A DNA stretch of 12,524 nt, from contig PCXJ01000123.1 of the NCBI GenBank assembly GCA_002787615.1, forward strand, positions 1-12,524. The letters are read 5' to 3'. Under the pieces are notes generated by a model that searched no databases, was not told the origin of the DNA, and saw nothing but the letters and a program-made list of their open reading frames with translations. The translations under genes and the position numbers were made by a program. Positions 6,516 to 12,524 of the stretch are shown here, piece after piece (the stretch's first letter is position 1; each line of letters starts with the position of its first letter). The DNA comes from Alphaproteobacteria bacterium CG11_big_fil_rev_8_21_14_0_20_44_7 (GTDB lineage Bacteria; Pseudomonadota; Alphaproteobacteria; Rickettsiales; 21-14-0-20-44-7).

Positions 6516-7581
6516 AGCAGCCATCGCCATAGCTATAAAATCTATAATCATTCTTTTTCGCATGTTCATAAGCCGCTTGCATTTTGTCAATTCCTGCCAG
6601 CGCGCAAACCAGCATGAATAATGATGATTTTGGTAAGTGAAAATTGGTTATCAGCGCATCCACCACTTTAAATTTATATCCGGGATAGATAAAAATCTCA
6701 GTGTCACCGCAGCCCGCTTTGCCGCCGCTTGCTTCCAAAACGCGAGCCGAAGTTGTGCCGACTGCAATCACTCGACCTTTGCAATTTCTGATTCTCTCGG
6801 CAGTTTCCTCGTCAATTTCATACCATTCCGAGTGCATTTTATGCTCGGTAATATCTTCGGTTTTGACGGGTTGGAATGTCCCCGCGCCAACATGCAAAGT
6901 TACAAATGCTTTATTCGGAATTTTGCTCAATAAATCTTCGGTAAAATGCAAACCTGCCGTGGGTGCGGCCACGCTGCCCTTATGCTCGGCATAAACAGTT
7001 TGATAGGTGGTTTTATCCGCCGCATTATCTTCGCGCTTTATATATGGCGGCAGCGGCATATGGCCATATTCTTCAATCAGAGATTCGTCACTTAATTCAA
7101 TTTTTATTTCCCCGTTAATAGACTTTTTCTTAACAGTAACGGTTAGCTCGTCATCGCGCATTTGTTGCGCAATCCGGTTTTTACTCTCCTCTACTGAGGT
7201 TACATAACCAGACTCCGCAACAAGTGCAGGGTGGCGGACATTTAATGTATCATTTTCTTTCAGCCTTTTGCTGCCCTTTATAAACGCGTTCCATATATTT
7301 TCTGACTGTTTGCGAAGTAGCAAAATTTCAAACAGCTTACCCCCCTCTTTTCCCGCTTTAAGGTGGGGTGTAAGGGGGGTAGCAAATAATCTCGCTGGGA
7401 TAACCTTGGAATTGTTGAAAACCAGCAAATCATCAGCAGAAATTAGGGAGGGCAGGTCGCGGAAAATCTTATCCTCAAATTTTTCACCAATCACCAGCAG
7501 CTTAGACGAATCGCGTGGATTCGCGGGCTCATTGGCAATAAATTGCGGCGGCAGCTCAAAATCAAAATCAGAAAGTCTCAT
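6502..7581 (-). CDS. queA: QueA, S-adenosylmethionine:tRNA ribosyltransferase-isomerase, with two repeat-derived insertions
   Basis: QueA transfers the ribosyl group of SAM onto preQ1-tRNA to form epoxyqueuosine, the step after Tgt. The 359-residue protein carries all family blocks: VFNNSKVIPARLF (54-66), HMPLPPYIKRED (174-185), YQTVYAEHKGSVAAPTAGLH (193-212), HVGAGTFQPV (230-239), AVGTTSARVLE (273-283), YPGYKFKVVDALITNFHLPK (299-318) and YRFYSYGD (346-353). Two regions do not belong to the family pattern: residues 68-81 (TPLTPHLKAGKEGG) and residues 116-144 (beginning RHPALVAESG). Each coincides with a DNA palindrome, and the frame is kept across both. Between SKR (104-106) and GHMPLPPYI the protein is about 26 residues longer than E. 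coli QueA, while other loops are shorter, so total length looks ordinary. The insertions lie in a variable region, not in a conserved motif, so the enzyme is probably functional. No Shine-Dalgarno is obvious; the b561 stop is 14 nt upstream. Confidence 0.95.
   Translation of the reverse strand: MRLSDFDFELPPQFIANEPANPRDSSKLLVIGEKFEDKIFRDLPSLISADDLLVFNNSKVIPARLFATPLTPHLKAGKEGGKLFEILLLRKQSENIWNAFIKGSKRLKENDTLNVRHPALVAESGYVTSVEESKNRIAQQMRDDELTVTVKKKSINGEIKIELSDESLIEEYGHMPLPPYIKREDNAADKTTYQTVYAEHKGSVAAPTAGLHFTEDLLSKIPNKAFVTLHVGAGTFQPVKTEDITEHKMHSEWYEIDEETAERIRNCKGRVIAVGTTSARVLEASGGKAGCGDTEIFIYPGYKFKVVDALITNFHLPKSSLFMLVCALAGIDKMQAAYEHAKKNDYRFYSYGDGCFICP
7149..7236. repeat. Palindromic element inside queA (arms 7149-7180 and 7205-7236)
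   Basis: Two 32-nt arms are inverted copies matching at 23 of 32 positions, with a 24-nt centre. The best core is GCATTTGTTGCG against GCACTTGTTGCG (11 of 12). In queA mRNA three further positions can form G-U pairs. On the coding strand the element encodes residues 116-144 of QueA, 29 residues in frame, absent from E. coli QueA. The encoded start RHPALVAESG resembles peptides made by dispersed repeats that interrupt genes in some Alphaproteobacteria and Rickettsiales. That resemblance is from memory; copies elsewhere in this genome cannot be checked here. Confidence 0.65.
7338..7381. repeat. Short G/C-tract palindrome inside queA
   Basis: A perfect 9-bp inverted repeat, TACCCCCCT at 7338-7346 and AGGGGGGTA at 7373-7381, encloses 26 nt. 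On the coding strand it encodes Thr68 to Gly81 (TPLTPHLKAGKEGG), inserted where other QueA proteins run directly from IPARLF through a short loop to the G-K-x-E-x-L strand. The peptide resembles the PLTPPLKGGE-type peptides encoded by dispersed palindromic repeats in many bacteria. The frame is preserved. Confidence 0.6.
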
Positions 7582-7595
7582 GTGGGTGATATAAT

Positions 7596-8120
7596 CTAAA
7601 ACATCCGTTTTAGCAAATTCACCTTCTCAACCACATGATGTTTCACCACAGCCAAGATGTGGATGGAAATGATTCCGGCTAATAAATATGGAAGAATTTC
7701 ATGCAACTCATGGGCAATTCCACCCAACTCCTTATTTGTGCTAAATATTTCTGGAATTGGTAGCCCGAAAAACGCAACAGGATGTCCGCCCGCTTGTGAC
7801 ATAATGAATCCACTAAGTGGCACTGCAAACATAAGCACATATAACGCAAAATGCCCAAGTTTGGCGAGGACGATATCGCGTTTTGGCAGGGCGGGGTGAT
7901 GCGCGGGGAGTTTGCTTGCGATTTTTGAAATAACGCGCATGAAAAATAGGATAATCACTAAAACCCCGAATGATTTATGCCAGCCATAAAGCTCGTATTT
8001 AAAATCGCTTTTCGGCATATCTTCCATGATAAATCCGAGAATAATCAGCCCGATGATGCATGCAGCCATCAGCCAATGCATAATTCTGTGGAATAGTGGG
8101 TATTTTTGTAATTCGTCCAT
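7596..8120 (-). CDS. Cytochrome b561 family membrane protein (CybB-like)
   Basis: Predicted di-heme b-type cytochrome of the inner membrane with four transmembrane helices (about residues 12-32, 50-66, 88-108 and 142-162), 174 residues in all. The likely heme ligands match E. coli CybB by position: His15 in IMHWL, His48 in GWHKS, His140 in ELHEIL and His154 in SIHIL. Other family marks are LGHFALYVLMFAVPLSGF and the histidine pair near the C-terminus (KHHVVEK). Such proteins pass electrons from quinol; some E. coli relatives act as superoxide:ubiquinone oxidoreductases. The partner here is unknown. It starts 19 nt after cheW and ends 14 nt before queA, so it could be read as part of either transcript. 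No clear ribosome site precedes the ATG at 8120. A chemotaxis role is not suggested by the sequence. Confidence 0.88.
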   Translation of the reverse strand: MDELQKYPLFHRIMHWLMAACIIGLIILGFIMEDMPKSDFKYELYGWHKSFGVLVIILFFMRVISKIASKLPAHHPALPKRDIVLAKLGHFALYVLMFAVPLSGFIMSQAGGHPVAFFGLPIPEIFSTNKELGGIAHELHEILPYLLAGIISIHILAVVKHHVVEKVNLLKRMF

Positions 8121-8139
8121 AAATAACTGTAGAAGGTTA

Positions 8140-8610
8140 TCAGGAGAAGTTCAATAGCTTTTCGATGTTCAGTACCAGCATGATTTCTTTATCGAGGCGA
8201 TAAACCCCTTCGGAAACTTCCGCCCAAACTTGCTCAAGATTAGCTGGGCTTTGCTCATATTGAGAAGGTTTTAAGCTCATCACATCGCTGACCTTATCAA
8301 AAATCAGGCTGTATAATTCACCTTTTCTTTCAACCACAATGCTCATAGATTTGCTTTTATCTTCAGATTCCGGCAATCCTAGGCGGGCGCGCAAATCAAT
8401 TGCCGTAACGATTCTTCCGCGTAGATTGAGTAATCCGGCGATTTCCTTGGCGGATAGTGGAATCCACGTAATCGGCATAGAGTTCAGCACATCTTCAACC
8501 TGCAAAACCGGAATTCCGATAAGCTGATTTGCGACATAAAATGTCGAGAAAACCTTGTTAACTTCATTAGAAACTGAGGTTTCTGCAACTGTGGCGATAC
8601 TATTACTCAT
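8140..8610 (-). CDS. cheW: CheW, chemotaxis coupling protein
   Basis: CheW is the SH3-like adaptor that links CheA to chemoreceptors in the signalling array. The 156-residue protein has a short polar N-terminal tail, then the CheW fold: FSTFYVANQLIGIPVLQVEDVL (21-42), the signature NLRGRIVTAIDLRARLGL at 62-79, and a C-terminal half with FDKVSDV (104-110) and LDKEIMLVLNIEKLL. The ATG at 8610 overlaps the end of cheA by 8 nt (ATGAGTAA contains the cheA stop), and a strong AGAGG lies 6 nt upstream inside cheA, so translation is probably coupled to cheA. This gives one free CheW in addition to the two CheW-like modules within CheA. The usual followers cheY, cheB and cheR are absent; the next gene is the b561 cytochrome. 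Confidence 0.95.
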   Translation of the reverse strand: MSNSIATVAETSVSNEVNKVFSTFYVANQLIGIPVLQVEDVLNSMPITWIPLSAKEIAGLLNLRGRIVTAIDLRARLGLPESEDKSKSMSIVVERKGELYSLIFDKVSDVMSLKPSQYEQSPANLEQVWAEVSEGVYRLDKEIMLVLNIEKLLNFS

Positions 8611-11404
8611 GAGTGGCCTCTTGTGGTTTAAAGCTGGCTTCTGTATTAGAATTTAGCGCATCGGATACTACCTCAAAAATCCGCTCTTTTTCGGATTTGC
8701 TCACATGGGCAAACATGCCGATTTTTTCGCAGCGTGCCGTAGTTTCGGGGCTAGCATTGGAGGAAAGTGCGACAATCGGAATATGGCGAACATTCACATC
8801 ACCTTTGCAGGCTTCGGAGAATTCAAATCCATTCATTTCCGGCATGTCTAAATCAGTGATAATTAGCTGGAAATCCCTGTCTTTGCTCAGCACTCTTGCT
8901 GCTTCAAGGCCGTTTGATGCGGTTTTGACACGATATCCGCGTGACATCAAAATCGGTACCATTAATTTGCGGAAAAACGGGCTATCCTCAACCAGCAGAA
9001 TCTTTTCCTTGGTTTGTTCGATTTCTTTATCGCCTAATCTCTGGAATTCGTTGAATACTCTGTGGAATACTTTGTGGACATCCAACACATCGGTGGTTTT
9101 GCCTGCAATTACCATGCTGCCGAGATTGATTCCGGTTTTTGCTTCTTCAAGTGAGGAGGTGATGTTTTCATCTATAATATCACTGATTTCATCCACGGCG
9201 AGCCCTAAAACCCTGCCTCTGTCGGTGAAAACGACGACTTGCTGGAACTTATCTTTGCAGCTCTCTTTGATGCGCTTAATCTCGCCTTCAAGTGATTCAA
9301 CATTAATCAAATACATTAAATCGCCGCGATATTGCACAACCTCATTTTTGCCGGCAATCTCAATTTGACTTACTTCTATTTCCTCTAATCTGGAAACAAG
9401 CTCCAACGGTATGGCTTTTGGTGCGCCTCCTCCGGCTTTAAAGGTCAGGAAGCTGGTGGTTCTTTCGTTTTCATCTTCCAGCGCGGCAAGGTCTTGATTT
9501 GCCTGATTTGTTGCATTTACATTGATGCTGCGTGCTAGACCGTTTGGATCAAGAATCATAATAACGCTGCCGTCACCCAAGATAGTTGAGCCGGAATATA
9601 AAGTTATTGCGCGTAAGGCTGCGGAAACGGGTTTAACCACAATTTCCTCAGTGTCGAAGATTTTATCTACAATTACGCCGAAGCTTAAATTCCCCAACTC
9701 GCATACCACGATAAACTGCTTTTCGGTTAAAGTGTCTTCACTGGTTAAGCCCAGCGTATGCGCCATGTGTATTAATGGCAGCAATCTTCCGCGCAGGCGT
9801 AGAACGGGCGTGTCATTAACCCTTTCAATTTTATGCTCGTTATTGCCGTTTGTAACAACTAGCTCTAGAATGTTTATCTGCGGAATGGCGAATTTTTGTT
9901 TGCCTGCTTCCATGATTAATACCGGCATAATTGCCAGCGTTAGTGGGATTTTAATCTGGAAGGTTGTGCCGGTTCCGGGGTTGGAATCTAAATCTATTGC
10001 GCCGCCCATTTTCTCAACATTAGTGCGTACGACATCCATGCCAACGCCTCGTCCTGATACGGAAGTTACGGCGGCGGCGGTGGAGAATCCGGCAGCGAAT
10101 ATAAATTGCAATATCTGGCGCTTATCCATTACTGCAGCTTCGGATTCCGTGGTCAGGCCTTTCTCAATGGCTTTGCGTTTGATGATTTCTGGGTCGATAC
10201 CTTTCCCGTCATCCTTAATTTCAACGATAATATGTCCGCCTTCGTGGAAGGCGCGTAAAATAATAGTTCCGGTTTCTGATTTTCCGGCAGCTTTTCTTTC
10301 GGCTGTAGTTTCAACCCCATGATCGGCGGAATTACGCACCATATGAGTGAGCGGGTCTTTTATCAGCTCAAGTAATTGCCTATCCAATTCGGTTTCTTCG
10401 CCTATCATTTTTAGGTCAATTTTTTTATCAAGCTCCATGCTCAAATCGCGGATGATACGTGGTAATTTATTCCACGCATTGCCGATTGGTTGCATGCGGG
10501 TTTTCATCACCCCTTCCTGTAAATCAGTAGTAATATGGCTGAGTCTATGCAGTGCTCCGGCATAGTCGCTTTCCAGCTCAGGGCTTTGGCGCATAATTTG
10601 GACAACCTGATTGCGAGTTAGCACAAGTTCGCTGACCAATTGCATTAGGTTTTCCAGCACATCAATGCCAACTCGGATGCTTGCAGTCGAAGCCGATTTC
10701 TTCTCGCCCGCATTGGATTTCTCGTCTAGTCCAGCGCCGATTGCCAGTTGCTTGGCTTTCTCATCTATGATTTCTGTGAGTGAAGTGCCTGTTTTGTTAT
10801 CGGAATCTTCTTCAGCTTCAGATGCCGCTTCAGCTTCCGGTTCTTCGCTTTCATCCATGCCCGTCATATTTGCGGGTACGGGTACAAATTCATCTTCAGG
10901 GAATATATCATCACCTGAGCTATTAGCCTCTTCTGCTTCTACGGCTATTTCGGCTTCTGCCTCCATTGCTTTTAGTGCCGCTTCTTCTTCAGCGTCATCA
11001 TCTGCGGCTATTGCTGTGGCATTGCCACCATCTTTTGCAAAGTCATTCAGGGTTTTTATTAATTCAGAATCATCGCCCTCAGGCTCGCTTCCGGTATTTT
11101 CAAGATTTTCAAGAATCATTTTGATTTTATCAATAGATTCAAGAATAAATGTAACTGCTTGTGAGGTGACTTTAAGTTCTTTATTCCTCATTTTATCCAG
11201 CACATTTTCTCCGGCATGCGCTACTTTTTCGAGTCGTGATAATCCCAAAAATCCGCAAGTGCCTTTTATAGTATGCATTAGGCGGAAAATATTATTCAGA
11301 AGGTCATAATCTTCCGGGTTTTGCTCAAGTTGTACAATTTCGGTGTCCAGCTCCGAAATGCTATCATTTGTTTCTGTAATGAACTCATTAATCAAATCAT
11401 CCAT
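8603..11404 (-). CDS. cheA: Hybrid CheA histidine kinase with fused receiver domain
   Basis: Chemosensory histidine kinase of 933 residues, longer than a classical CheA (about 650-700). Domains in order: Hpt (P1) at 1-105 with phospho-His44 in MHTIKGTCGF; an acidic Ala/Glu-rich linker, about 125-215, where a P2 domain would be; dimerisation P3 at 240-305; ATPase P4 with His354/Asn358 in HMVRNSADHG, DDGKG at 398-402 and GRGVGMDVVR at 451-460; CheW-like P5 at 485-625; a second CheW-like module at about 645-785; and a receiver domain at 800-918. The receiver has acidic Glu806/Asp807, phospho-acceptor Asp851 (TDLDMPEMNG) and Lys903. Phosphate could move from His44 to Asp851, as in FrzE/CheA-Y type hybrids. 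It starts 2 nt after the chpT stop (GAGGTG upstream) and overlaps cheW by 8 nt. The association with chpT suggests a link to a phosphorelay as well as, or instead of, swimming chemotaxis. Confidence 0.95.
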   Translation of the reverse strand: MDDLINEFITETNDSISELDTEIVQLEQNPEDYDLLNNIFRLMHTIKGTCGFLGLSRLEKVAHAGENVLDKMRNKELKVTSQAVTFILESIDKIKMILENLENTGSEPEGDDSELIKTLNDFAKDGGNATAIAADDDAEEEAALKAMEAEAEIAVEAEEANSSGDDIFPEDEFVPVPANMTGMDESEEPEAEAASEAEEDSDNKTGTSLTEIIDEKAKQLAIGAGLDEKSNAGEKKSASTASIRVGIDVLENLMQLVSELVLTRNQVVQIMRQSPELESDYAGALHRLSHITTDLQEGVMKTRMQPIGNAWNKLPRIIRDLSMELDKKIDLKMIGEETELDRQLLELIKDPLTHMVRNSADHGVETTAERKAAGKSETGTIILRAFHEGGHIIVEIKDDGKGIDPEIIKRKAIEKGLTTESEAAVMDKRQILQFIFAAGFSTAAAVTSVSGRGVGMDVVRTNVEKMGGAIDLDSNPGTGTTFQIKIPLTLAIMPVLIMEAGKQKFAIPQINILELVVTNGNNEHKIERVNDTPVLRLRGRLLPLIHMAHTLGLTSEDTLTEKQFIVVCELGNLSFGVIVDKIFDTEEIVVKPVSAALRAITLYSGSTILGDGSVIMILDPNGLARSINVNATNQANQDLAALEDENERTTSFLTFKAGGGAPKAIPLELVSRLEEIEVSQIEIAGKNEVVQYRGDLMYLINVESLEGEIKRIKESCKDKFQQVVVFTDRGRVLGLAVDEISDIIDENITSSLEEAKTGINLGSMVIAGKTTDVLDVHKVFHRVFNEFQRLGDKEIEQTKEKILLVEDSPFFRKLMVPILMSRGYRVKTASNGLEAARVLSKDRDFQLIITDLDMPEMNGFEFSEACKGDVNVRHIPIVALSSNASPETTARCEKIGMFAHVSKSEKERIFEVVSDALNSNTEASFKPQEATHE

Positions 11405-11406
11405 GG

Positions 11407-12030
11407 CTAGATTTTCACCTCAAATTTCAGTTTGGTATCGTCAAATTCTATGCTTATTTTTTTGCCTAATTCCTTGGAAGTAAGCGATGTATAATATGCC
11501 TGAACAGTCCTAGCATCTACGTTAGATACATCTCCCTTTCCTTCAAGAAAATCCCTGATTGCGGGGTCGAGTTTTATGCTTTCGCCCTCAGATGTTACAA
11601 TAAAGCTTCCATTTGTGAACTCAACTCTAAGTGTGCCACCTTTGATTAAAGAGCCGGCAGCTATAATAATAATATTAAGCAGGAGCTTTCTTTCAAGGCT
11701 GGTGATGGAAATTCCGCTTATATCGGTAAATTCAATCGGCCAGTCGAGCTTAACTTTGCCGTGCAACAAGAAGCTTTCGGTCAGGTTTTTTGTTTCGGTG
11801 ATGCTAATTCCGCTATCTGAGGTGTTTTGGCCGTAAGCTTGACGGTAAAATTGTAGCCGCGAAACTGATTCTTTGGAGCTGTTATCAATTAATTCTGCTG
11901 CCTGACTGTTTAATTCCGGCAATTCTTCGAATAAAAATTCAATACCATTACTCACTGCGCCTACAGGGCCGATTATATCATGGCAAAATTTGGTGCATAA
12001 CATCTCTGCTAGGGTAGTTTGTTCATTCAT
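11407..12030 (-). CDS. chpT: ChpT-like histidine phosphotransferase
   Basis: Probable histidine phosphotransferase of the ChpT family, a cytoplasmic dimer that in Caulobacter relays phosphate from the hybrid kinase CckA to the response regulators CtrA and CpdR. The 207-residue protein has the family motif near the N-terminus: LCTKFCHDIIGPVGAVSNGIEF, with phospho-acceptor His17, followed by a second helix (ELIDNSSKESVSRLQFYRQAYG) completing the DHp-like hairpin. The C-terminal half (about 75-207) is a degenerate, ATPase-like fold without clear ATP-binding boxes, as expected for ChpT. I chose the ATG at 12030; GTG at 12033 is directly before it, and GAAGG at 12039-12043 suits either. It is the first gene of the chpT-cheA-cheW unit. 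A CtrA-like box lies about 60 nt upstream. It could be a paralogue dedicated to the hybrid CheA and not the CtrA-pathway protein; the window cannot tell. Confidence 0.85.
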   Translation of the reverse strand: MNEQTTLAEMLCTKFCHDIIGPVGAVSNGIEFLFEELPELNSQAAELIDNSSKESVSRLQFYRQAYGQNTSDSGISITETKNLTESFLLHGKVKLDWPIEFTDISGISITSLERKLLLNIIIIAAGSLIKGGTLRVEFTNGSFIVTSEGESIKLDPAIRDFLEGKGDVSNVDARTVQAYYTSLTSKELGKKISIEFDDTKLKFEVKI

Positions 12031-12089
12031 CACTTGCGCCTTCTATCGTTGGGATTTTGTTTATACTGCTCAATTAGAATATAATTTAG

Positions 12090-12105
12090 TTAAAATTTCC
12101 CTAAC
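12090..12105 (-). promoter_or_regulatory. Candidate CtrA-binding box upstream of chpT
   Basis: On the minus strand the sequence reads GTTAGGGAAATTTTAA. This is TTAG, seven bases, TTAA, one mismatch from the CtrA full site TTAA-N7-TTAA, and it is centred about 67 nt upstream of the chpT start. The region is AT-rich, so a chance match is quite possible. No well-spaced -10 element was found for it. Confidence 0.35.
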
Positions 12106-12153
12106 GCTTTTACCTTGAAGTTTCATTTGGAGAATAAATATTGATTGCGATGG

Positions 12154-12175
12154 GGAATTAATTGCTTGTAATTCC
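12154..12175. repeat. Inverted repeat in the chpT / XRE-regulator intergenic region
   Basis: GGAATTA at 12154-12160 and TAATTCC at 12169-12175 form a perfect 7-bp inverted repeat with an 8-nt spacer. The size suits an operator for a dimeric regulator; no poly-T follows, so a terminator is unlikely. It lies 37 nt before the -35 box of the XRE gene. The binding protein is unknown. Confidence 0.4.
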
Positions 12176-12190
12176 TGCATTTAGGATGTA

Positions 12191-12206
12191 TCATAACTAT
12201 TCATAA
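12191..12206 (+). promoter_or_regulatory. Direct repeat TCATAA x2, 10-bp period, next to the -35 box
   Basis: TCATAA occurs at 12191-12196 and again at 12201-12206, exactly one helical turn apart, ending 5 nt before the TTGACG -35 element. The geometry fits a regulator binding two sites on the same DNA face. The region is AT-rich and only two copies are seen, so it may be chance. Confidence 0.3.
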
Positions 12207-12211
12207 TTTTA

Positions 12212-12240
12212 TTGACGGGTGATTTTTAGGTGGCTATACC
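12212..12240 (+). promoter_or_regulatory. Sigma70-type promoter for the XRE-family regulator gene
   Basis: A -35 box TTGACG (12212-12217, 5 of 6 consensus) is separated by an ideal 17 nt from a -10 box TATACC (12235-12240, 4 of 6). Transcription would begin near 12247, giving a leader of about 30 nt before the ATG at 12276. This is the best promoter by eye in the window. Confidence 0.6.
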
Positions 12241-12275
12241 TTCTGCACAACCAATAGTTGAAGCGAGAGTTTTTC

Positions 12276-12524
12276 ATGGTAACGACAAAATTAGATAATG
12301 AGAATATAAACAGACCTCTTGTAGCAAGATTGAAAGCCCAGATGGTGAGGAAGGGGTTGAATCCTAAGACACTCGCTGAGCGTGCAAATGTTGGCAGGTC
12401 GTTTGTCTATGATATTTTAAACGGCAAATCGACCAATCCTACTAGCACAAAAATAACCGCGATTGCTGATGAGCTTGGGGTGAGTATGCAATATCTCTTA
12501 AGTGGCATTCACCCGAATCTTAGT
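12276..12524 (+). CDS. XRE-family helix-turn-helix regulator (N-terminal part; runs off the right edge)
   Basis: The first 83 codons encode an N-terminal DNA-binding domain of the Cro/C1 (XRE) type. A short polar lead is followed by helix 1 (PLVARLKAQMVRKGLN), then the helix-turn-helix with KTLAERANVGRSFVYDILNG (residues 31-50), KSTNPTSTKITAIADELGVS, and MQYLLSG closing the domain. The ATG at 12276 has GAGAG 6 nt upstream. The wording of the last helices resembles phage-repressor-like regulators that carry a C-terminal S24 peptidase domain, but the rest of the gene is outside the window, so this cannot be confirmed. It is divergent from chpT with a 245-nt shared upstream region holding an inverted repeat and a direct repeat, which it might bind itself. 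Confidence 0.85.
   Translation, partial: MVTTKLDNENINRPLVARLKAQMVRKGLNPKTLAERANVGRSFVYDILNGKSTNPTSTKITAIADELGVSMQYLLSGIHPNLS

Noticed and set aside
6501..6533. Hairpin GCTATGG...CCATAGC at the convergent queA / PLP-gene ends as a terminator
   Set aside because: The stem is only 7 bp with a long loop, no U-run follows on either strand, and it lies in the coding ends of both genes.
8613..10322. Two further plus-strand open frames opposite cheA (8613-9368 and 9522-10322)
   Set aside because: Both lie wholly inside the well-supported cheA gene, and the translations show no recognisable family.
10611..11309. Long plus-strand open frame (232 codons) opposite cheA
   Set aside because: It is the antisense of the acidic linker and P1 region of CheA; its Ser/Ala-rich product is a by-product of GAA/GCA codons and has no domain or ribosome site.
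12230..12298. Possible 22-residue leader peptide starting at GTG 12230
   Set aside because: The GTG lies within the promoter spacer, upstream of the expected transcription start, and has no usable ribosome site.
1..12524. CRISPR array, tRNA/rRNA genes, transposase or integrase
   Set aside because: No regularly spaced direct repeats, RNA-gene-like segments or recombinase motifs were seen on either strand by eye.

Overview
The window looks like chromosomal DNA of an alphaproteobacterium of fairly low GC content (by eye, low-to-mid forties per cent). The strongest lineage clue is a ChpT-type histidine phosphotransferase (11407-12030), a family characteristic of the alphaproteobacterial CtrA phosphorelay. 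A hybrid CheA, TadE-type pilus proteins and a FliP add to this and suggest a motile, surface-interacting cell. Repeat-derived coding insertions in queA recall the palindromic elements of Rickettsiales, but I cannot place the organism below class.

Nearly everything is on the minus strand, so transcription runs from right to left. From the right end: an XRE-type regulator (plus strand, cut by the window end) with a good sigma70-like promoter; a divergent regulatory region (12031-12275) with a CtrA-like box; then chpT, hybrid cheA and cheW, packed with a 2-nt gap and an 8-nt overlap; a b561-type cytochrome; queA; a plus-strand fold-type II PLP enzyme (threonine/serine dehydratase-like); tgt; two TadE-like pseudopilin genes; fliP; glmU; and secF, cut by the left end. 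No stretch above 300 bases lacks a gene.

Functional groups: (1) a chemosensory/phosphorelay unit, chpT-cheA-cheW, in which ChpT might exchange phosphoryl groups with the receiver domain fused to CheA; (2) queuosine tRNA modification, tgt and queA, interrupted by the inverted PLP-enzyme gene; (3) envelope functions: Tad pilus minor subunits, a flagellar export gate protein, the bifunctional GlmU enzyme that makes UDP-GlcNAc, and the Sec translocon accessory SecF.

The most unusual observations are in the queuosine genes. Tgt keeps its catalytic core, but all four expected zinc ligands (three Cys, one His) are gone and the C-terminus is short. QueA carries two in-frame insertions, each coinciding with a DNA palindrome. 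The chpT-hybrid cheA linkage, with a candidate CtrA box upstream, is the best candidate for an under-described regulatory system.
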